A stretch of 11,473 bases of DNA, taken from contig CAZCJL010000171.1 of the NCBI GenBank assembly GCA_964498785.1, positions 1 to 11,473 of the forward strand, in the 5' to 3' direction. Below are positions 6,657 to 11,473 of this stretch, in pieces; position 1 is the stretch's first letter; each line of letters opens with the position of its first letter. The notes below the pieces were generated by a model, which did no database searches, was not told the origin of the DNA, and worked only from the letters and a program-made list of their open reading frames with translations. A program made the position numbers and the translations under genes. This DNA comes from Mariaggregatimicrobium sp964498785. GTDB taxonomy: Bacteria; Zhuqueibacterota; Zhuqueibacteria; Thermofontimicrobiales; Thiofontviventaceae.

Positions 6657-9600
6657 ACCTTGCCGAATTTTTCAATGGATTTCCCATTCGCTTCAGCAAT
6701 GAACCGAAACATGTATACGCCGCTGGCCAATTCGTTGAAGGCTTCATTCGCTCCGTTCCAGACCATCTCCGCTGTATTGCCGCAAATGTAGCGTTCATTT
6801 AATTTAATAACCCGTTCGCCGGATAATGTGAATAATTCAATTTCCACATTCGCATCTTTGGAAAGATTGAAAATGAAATAGGTTATATCGGTGAACGGAT
6901 TGGGCGCTACGCCAAATTTTATAAAGCGAAGCCCGGTATTCGAAAAATCTATTTGGTAAATGGCAGAATCGGCCTGTTTTCGGTCTCCGGCAAATGCGTT
7001 GTCAAAATCGTTATCATACGCGAAAATCTGGCACACAAAGTTATCTTCCTGGGCCAATCCATCGATGATGTTCACAGAACGGAAACGATTTTCGCTAATT
7101 GGGTCCATCTGAACTTCAATGGCAGTCTGGCCCAATTCCCCATCCCGATCCCACAGCAGATAAACACCCTGTCTGTCGGATCCGGTATTATCATCGTATA
7201 CACCGGATGAATCATAAATATCGCATTCCACATAGAACGAGCTGCCGGCTGATATTCGGGTTGGAGAAAAATTGGAGAACGTTGGCCCTTTTGTGTCATC
7301 ATCCCGCAAGAAAATGGACCGGGCAAGGCTGACTCCCTGCTTTCTGTCTGACTCCTGCTGATTATCAAAATCGTTATCATACGCGAAAACCTGGTAAATC
7401 AGGTTTTCGTTAAGCTGAGGTATCTGGAGCGGCCGGATGCTGCGATACCTGTCGCCAGAAATTTTATCCATTTTTATTTCATTCGCATCGACAGCTAATT
7501 CACCATCCGTATCCATCAACAAGTAAACACCGAATCCATCACTGCCGGTTGCGTCGTCGTAAATTCCGGAGATATCTGAAATATCGCATTCGATATAAAA
7601 TGAAGCGGAATCATAAACTTCCGCCGGACTGAAATTTGAAAATGCCGGCGGCTCTTCATCGTCATCCAAAATTCGCACCACCCGGGCCATACTAATTCCC
7701 AAAGACTGGTCAAACGGCCCATCATCGAGATCATTATCGCGTGCAAACACCTGGCATACAACATCCACATCCGAAGGCTGCGATGGGATGGAATCCACAG
7801 ATTGGTACGTGTTACCCAAAACCCATTCAACCTGGAGTTCATTGGCAGATCGGGTCAGTTCACCATCTGTATCCCAAAGAATATAAATTCCTTTTCCGTC
7901 AGAGCCGGTTTCATCGTCGTAAACGCCGGCCGGATCATAAATTTCGCCGGTGAGAATAAATGCCTCGTCGTCGTCTTTCATCAGCGGTTGCCAGTCGGAA
8001 AACGTTGGGCCGTGTACGTCCATATCGCCGCCAGTGTAAATGACAATATTCTGCATTTGACTTTCTGCCCCAAGCCGGTCGGCTGCGACATTATTATCAA
8101 AATCATTGTCATTTGCTACAATATTGAAAACAAACTCCGAACCGGGTATAAGCCCGGGCATGGACATTTCCGCCACAAACGTATCGCCGGTAGTGTATTT
8201 CATTTCCATTTCATTGGATGACAGAAGCAATTCGCCATCCATATCCCAGGTGATGAACACCCCCTGGCCCGAGGAGCCTGTGTCATCATCAAAAATTCCG
8301 GAACTATCGCGAATAATCGCCTTGATGAAAAATGGTGTTTTTGCCCGGACAAATGCCGGCTTAATTTCCACAAAAACAGGAGGAATATTGTCATCATCCA
8401 GGATTTTAACAGTTTCAATTGAGGATACGCCAGGATTTCTATCCGATGGGTTTGAACTGTTGAAATTATTGTCATACGCAAAAAATTGAAACACAAAATT
8501 ACTTCCCCAGAATTGCGAAGGAATGGGTTTATCTGTACGGTAATTGTTACCGGCAACCATGGACATCTGTTGTTCCTGAAAATCGATATTCAATTCTCCG
8601 TCCGTGTCCCAGCGAACATGCACGCCCTGTCCGGACGCCCCGGTGTTATCATCAAAAATGCCGGAGGAATCTGTAATGTCAATATGTATATGGAAGGAGG
8701 TCGTATCATAAACTTCGGCGGGTACGGTACTCATGTTTGCGAAATTCGGGCCCAGCACATCGTCATCATTGCCGGACGAGTTACTTCTCACGTAGATATG
8801 CCGCGTATTGGAAATCCCCTGTTTTCTATCTCCTGTATAGCGATTGTCAAAATCATTGTCGTAAATATACACCTGGTATAAAACTGTTGATCCGCTTGAT
8901 TGTCCTGTTAGCGGGCTATCGGTTCGAAATAAATTCTCTGCGGCCGGGGACATGGAAACTTCGTTATAGGATGCAATCAATTCACCATCATTATCCCATC
9001 GCAGGAAAGCCCCCTGGCCATCTGATGTGGTTTCATCGTCAAAATAGCCACTGGGATCAGAAAGCCCTGCTTCAATGAAAAAAACCAGGTTATCATCCAC
9101 CGAGTCCGGTGAAAAAAAAATGAACACAGGTGCATCATCATCATCATCCAAAATGGTTATGCGGTTGCGGGAGCTATTTCCGGCATTTTTTACCGGCGCA
9201 TGGTTGTCGTAGGCAAACACGCGGAATACAAAATCTGCATCTCTGAACTGGCTGGGAATTTTCGCAATTGTTCGGAACGTATCTCCACTGACGCGGCTGA
9301 GCTGCAGTTCATTAGCAGAATTGATAAGCTCGCCGTCAGTGTCCCAGAGCAGGTACACTCCCTGGCCATTAGCGCCGGCGTCATCGTCATACACCCCGTT
9401 TTCACCGGAAATAACGCCTGTGATGTAAAATGAACTGGTATCATACACCGCAGACGGTCTGAAATTTTGAAACAATAGATCTTTTTCCCCGCCTGACGTA
9501 GAATTATTTATATAGAACTTTAACGTGCCGCTCTGCTCGCCAACAATCAAATCTTGTCGGCCATCGCCGTTCATGTCGTAAACTTTTGGGACGGGAAACC

Positions 9601-11236
9601 AGTCAATATCAAAGTTCATTTCCTGAAAAAAGTCTTCCCGATATTCCCAGATCGGCAAATTAGCGCTGCCGGTATTTTCATACAGATATACAAAACCTTT
9701 GCTCTCTCCAATAATCAAATCCAGATCGCCATCATCATCAATATCGATAAACGCCGGGGCAGAATTGCTTCCCACATCGATATTGCTGTAAATACTGGTA
9801 TCAGCCTCATGAATATTAAAACTTGGAGCCTGCGGAGTGCCGATATTCCAGAAACATGCCAGCCGGCCGCTTTGTTCTCCGATAGTTAAATCGTAATCGC
9901 CGTCATTATCCAAATCTGCCAATGCCGGAATGCTGTAATTGCCAATATCGACGCCAAGAAACCAGAGAGGTCGATATTCCCATACCGGTGAACTTTTGTT
10001 ACCGGTATTTTCAAAACAATAAATCCGACCATCCCAGGCGCCGGTTATAAAGTCCTCATCCCCGTCATTGTCCAAATCTGCAAACGCCGGCGATACAAAT
10101 TTATCGAAAATTTCCGTAATCTCAGGAAATGCTGCTGTGTTTTCTTTCCAGACCGGGTTTGTTAGAGTGCCCTGGTTCAAAAATGTATACACTGGTCTTG
10201 TCAGGGACGATTGTTTGTGGCCGAGCACTAAATCCGGGAGGCCATCATTATTCACATCGTAAATTGCCGGAGCGCTGTTCAACCCAACATCAATGCCTGC
10301 AAATATTGTTTCACTTCGGGTATACTTGGGCTGAGTTTTCGTGCCAATATTTTCAAAATAGACAATTCCCTTCTCCCAATTGCCAATGATGAGGTCGTAA
10401 TCTGAATCGCCGTCCAGGTCAACCAGTGTTGGATTGGAATTATGTCCCGCGTCAATCCCTGAAAACAATGTTGTGTTTTCAATAAACTCCGGAATTTCAG
10501 TGCTGCCCTGATTTTCATAATAGGTTAACGTGCCATCACCTGCACCAATGAGCAAATCATAGTCGCCGTCATTATCTAAATCAGCCATTGTCGGGCTGCT
10601 GGATGAACCAGCATCAATGTATGTAGGAATCAGGAAAAATGTTACATCTTCCGCCCACTGCGGGTTCTGGGCGTCGCCAACATTTCGGTAATAGTGCAGG
10701 GTACCATCAATATCGCCGATGACCATGTCTAAATCCTGATCATTATCCATATCCGCCAAAAACGGCACAGCCATTTCACCCTCGGATATCTGGATGACAG
10801 CGTTTTCCTGCTGCCAGGACGGATTGAGCCTATTCCCAATATTTCGGAAAAAATAGATGTCGTTCAGTGAGGAACTGCCGCGGACGCCCACAATCAGGTC
10901 TAAATCGCCATCACCGTCTACATCCCCTAAAAAAGGCGCTGAAAATGGCGGGCCGGAAACGGGCGGAATATAAATATCGGCCAGCACTGAAAGCTCCTGG
11001 GACCATTGCGGAGACATCGGCGAACCGGTATTTCGATAAAACAGAAGCCGTCCCTGGTACTCGCCAATAATCATGTCGAGGTCTCCATCATCATCCAAAT
11101 CGCCGAACGCAAACCGATGATTCGTTACCGATTCCACGTGTGACGGATTGAAAAATTCAATCTGTTTGGTGAATTGGCCGTTCGCCGAACTTGTGATAAG
11201 AAGGAAAAAAATATATGTGGGGAACCATTTTTTCAT
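6641..11236 (-). CDS. Giant secreted protein: 10 FG-GAP repeats, 7 Asp-rich modules, T9SS-type sorting domain
   Basis: A 1531-residue exported protein. A signal peptide (1-21, MKKW to ANGQ) is followed by ten FG-GAP/VCBS repeats (about 42-579), each with a D-x-D-x-D-G-D-x-D calcium-loop motif and I-G-x-x-x-G. Seven tandem modules of about 120 residues (about 586-1435) come next, each with SGxxDD, a (W/M)DxDGEL core, and in most copies AYDND-type and DDD segments. The last 93 residues (1439-1531) run from V-A-P-N-P-F to S-G-V-Y-M-F-R-F and a basic end, as in T9SS type A sorting domains. FG-GAP repeats usually fold as beta-propeller blades that bind calcium and ligands. The FG-GAP and sorting-domain assignments are strong. 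The seven-fold module resembles Ig-like domains but I cannot name it. The expected location is the cell surface or outside; an adhesin or matrix role is inference. No catalytic motif is visible. An upstream in-frame ATG (11260) would add eight residues before the signal peptide. Confidence 0.92.
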   Translation of the reverse strand: MKKWFPTYIFFLLITSSANGQFTKQIEFFNPSHVESVTNHRFAFGDLDDDGDLDMIIGEYQGRLLFYRNTGSPMSPQWSQELSVLADIYIPPVSGPPFSAPFLGDVDGDGDLDLIVGVRGSSSLNDIYFFRNIGNRLNPSWQQENAVIQISEGEMAVPFLADMDNDQDLDMVIGDIDGTLHYYRNVGDAQNPQWAEDVTFFLIPTYIDAGSSSSPTMADLDNDGDYDLLIGAGDGTLTYYENQGSTEIPEFIENTTLFSGIDAGHNSNPTLVDLDGDSDYDLIIGNWEKGIVYFENIGTKTQPKYTRSETIFAGIDVGLNSAPAIYDVNNDGLPDLVLGHKQSSLTRPVYTFLNQGTLTNPVWKENTAAFPEITEIFDKFVSPAFADLDNDGDEDFITGAWDGRIYCFENTGNKSSPVWEYRPLWFLGVDIGNYSIPALADLDNDGDYDLTIGEQSGRLACFWNIGTPQAPSFNIHEADTSIYSNIDVGSNSAPAFIDIDDDGDLDLIIGESKGFVYLYENTGSANLPIWEYREDFFQEMNFDIDWFPVPKVYDMNGDGRQDLIVGEQSGTLKFYINNSTSGGEKDLLFQNFRPSAVYDTSSFYITGVISGENGVYDDDAGANGQGVYLLWDTDGELINSANELQLSRVSGDTFRTIAKIPSQFRDADFVFRVFAYDNHAPVKNAGNSSRNRITILDDDDDAPVFIFFSPDSVDDNLVFFIEAGLSDPSGYFDDETTSDGQGAFLRWDNDGELIASYNEVSMSPAAENLFRTDSPLTGQSSGSTVLYQVYIYDNDFDNRYTGDRKQGISNTRHIYVRSNSSGNDDDVLGPNFANMSTVPAEVYDTTSFHIHIDITDSSGIFDDNTGASGQGVHVRWDTDGELNIDFQEQQMSMVAGNNYRTDKPIPSQFWGSNFVFQFFAYDNNFNSSNPSDRNPGVSSIETVKILDDDNIPPVFVEIKPAFVRAKTPFFIKAIIRDSSGIFDDDTGSSGQGVFITWDMDGELLLSSNEMEMKYTTGDTFVAEMSMPGLIPGSEFVFNIVANDNDFDNNVAADRLGAESQMQNIVIYTGGDMDVHGPTFSDWQPLMKDDDEAFILTGEIYDPAGVYDDETGSDGKGIYILWDTDGELTRSANELQVEWVLGNTYQSVDSIPSQPSDVDVVCQVFARDNDLDDGPFDQSLGISMARVVRILDDDEEPPAFSNFSPAEVYDSASFYIECDISDISGIYDDATGSDGFGVYLLMDTDGELAVDANEIKMDKISGDRYRSIRPLQIPQLNENLIYQVFAYDNDFDNQQESDRKQGVSLARSIFLRDDDTKGPTFSNFSPTRISAGSSFYVECDIYDSSGVYDDNTGSDRQGVYLLWDRDGELGQTAIEVQMDPISENRFRSVNIIDGLAQEDNFVCQIFAYDNDFDNAFAGDRKQADSAIYQIDFSNTGLRFIKFGVAPNPFTDITYFIFNLSKDANVEIELFTLSGERVIKLNERYICGNTAEMVWNGANEAFNELASGVYMFRFIAEANGKSIEKFGKVAIVR
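6647..6922 (-). other. C-terminal T9SS type A-like sorting domain
   Basis: Residues 1439-1531 of the giant protein. The order N-P-F, an amphipathic strand region, V-E-I-E-L-F-T-L-S-G-E-R-V, a W-N-G turn, L-A-S-G-V-Y-M-F-R-F and a terminal K-V-A-I-V strand is the usual layout of the Ig-like domain recognised by the type IX secretion machine at the outer membrane. In T9SS the domain is generally removed and the cargo attached to surface polysaccharide or released. Confidence 0.85.
6932..9481 (-). repeat. Seven tandem Asp-rich protein modules (about 360 bp each)
   Basis: Approximate module boundaries on the window are 9131-9481, 8747-9130, 8378-8746, 8006-8377, 7646-8005, 7283-7645 and 6932-7282, N- to C-terminal. 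The (W/M)DxDGEL core recurs at residues 631, 747, 876, 997, 1121, 1241 and 1362 of the preferred protein, with spacings of 116, 129, 121, 124, 120 and 121. Each unit reads roughly F-S-P, a strand, S-G-I-Y-D-D-x-T-G-S-D-G, the core, an N-E-x-x-M segment, (S/T)G-x-x-(Y/F)R, I-P-S-Q, an A-Y-D-N-D segment and a DDD linker. The layout suggests an Ig-like fold with acidic, possibly calcium-binding loops. Confidence 0.9.
7002..7389 (-). repeat. 25-bp exact repeat at 363-bp offset in the last two modules
   Basis: Bases 7002-7026 and 7365-7389 are identical for 25 bp, exactly 363 bp (121 codons) apart. Both encode the FAYDNDFD segment of modules 6 and 7. The corresponding stretch in other modules differs at synonymous positions, which suggests these two modules duplicated or converted more recently than the rest. 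Confidence 0.75.
9500..11113 (-). repeat. Ten FG-GAP/VCBS repeats (about 57 residues each)
   Basis: The Asp that opens each calcium-loop motif falls at residues 46, 105, 162, 219, 273, 327, 387, 441, 498 and 554 of the preferred protein, with spacings of 54-60. Most units end in F-x-N-x-G and then P-x-W or P-x-F. Repeats 6 and 10 have the alternative form D-x-N-x-D-G. Repeats 3 and 5 replace the loop glycine with Gln and Ser. Ten units are more than one seven- or eight-bladed propeller needs, so two propellers or one with extra blades are possible. Confidence 0.92.
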
Positions 11237-11473
11237 ACAATCTATCCCGATACATGACATAAACTTTATAACTGTATCAATAAGGTAGAATTATCATGGT
11301 GCGCAAGCAACCGCTCACATAACGTTTTCAAGATAGGATAACTCAATGTTATTACGGATGCATTGCGAGGCATAAACAGCCTGTAAAGGTGTTGCACTCC
11401 AATTTCATAAATATATTGGGCAATGAAGCAATTTTACCCAGTGAACGGTTAAGAGCATATTCAGTTACGTTTT

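Noticed and set aside
6932..9481. CRISPR or DNA satellite interpretation of the repeated region.
   Set aside because: The periodicity is in protein modules of about 360 bp within one continuous frame, not in short identical DNA repeats.
6953..10389. Many plus-strand open frames of 60-140 codons opposite the repeat protein.
   Set aside because: They are antisense shadows of the repetitive Asp-rich coding sequence: GAT/GAC codons read as ATC/GTC on the other strand, so stops are rare. None has a recognisable domain or credible start signal.
11290..11318. Promoter-like GTGAGC, 17-nt spacer, GATAAT upstream of the giant gene.
   Set aside because: The -10 box is good, but the -35 matches only three of six bases, so it is not strong enough to annotate. 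A promoter is nevertheless expected in this region.
11261..11473. Possible riboswitch or structured leader before the giant gene.
   Set aside because: I scanned for familiar riboswitch cores and strong hairpins and saw none.

Overview
All recognisable genes lie on the minus strand. In transcription order they run from the right edge to the left: a very large secreted repeat protein, a PorV/PorQ-like barrel fused to an OmpA domain, a broken PAP2 phosphatase remnant, a GT4 glycosyltransferase, a Wzx-type flippase, and a membrane GT2 glycosyltransferase. Moderate GC, a type IX secretion (T9SS)-style C-terminal sorting domain and a PorV/PorQ-family protein point to a bacterium of the Fibrobacterota-Chlorobiota-Bacteroidota (FCB) superphylum. 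A Calditrichota or KSB1-like lineage is possible, but the window alone cannot settle the phylum. Clear Shine-Dalgarno sites before the flippase and GT2 genes, and a TTG start, argue against a typical Bacteroidota translation style.

Right half (about 4366-11236): the surface-protein module. The 1531-residue protein has a signal peptide, ten FG-GAP/VCBS repeats, seven tandem Asp-rich modules of about 120 residues, and a C-terminal T9SS type A-like sorting domain. Next downstream is a 688-residue outer-membrane protein with a PorV/PorQ-like barrel, an Ig-like segment resembling FlgD or gliding-protein domains, a peptidoglycan-binding OmpA domain and a C-terminal tail I do not recognise. The first looks like a T9SS cargo. 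The second could be a peptidoglycan-tethered T9SS accessory for it, but that is inference from adjacency and family.

Left half (94 to about 4277): the glycan module. The GT4 and flippase genes are separated by 75 bp, and flippase and GT2 overlap by 4 bp (ATGA). This looks like part of a lipid-linked exopolysaccharide or O-antigen-type operon; no polymerase, ligase or initiating transferase is visible here.

Between the modules lies a PAP2-type phosphatase relic that lacks its 5' half and carries a frameshift in an A6 run. Correcting that one base restores a conserved-looking C-terminus whose stop overlaps the GT4 start by ATGA. The relic was therefore once the upstream coupled gene of the glycan operon, and its truncation probably marks a rearrangement boundary.

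No tRNA, rRNA, CRISPR array, transposase or convincing riboswitch was seen. The right-hand 237 bases (11237-11473) hold only a presumed leader/promoter region, and the left-hand 93 bases hold no supported gene.
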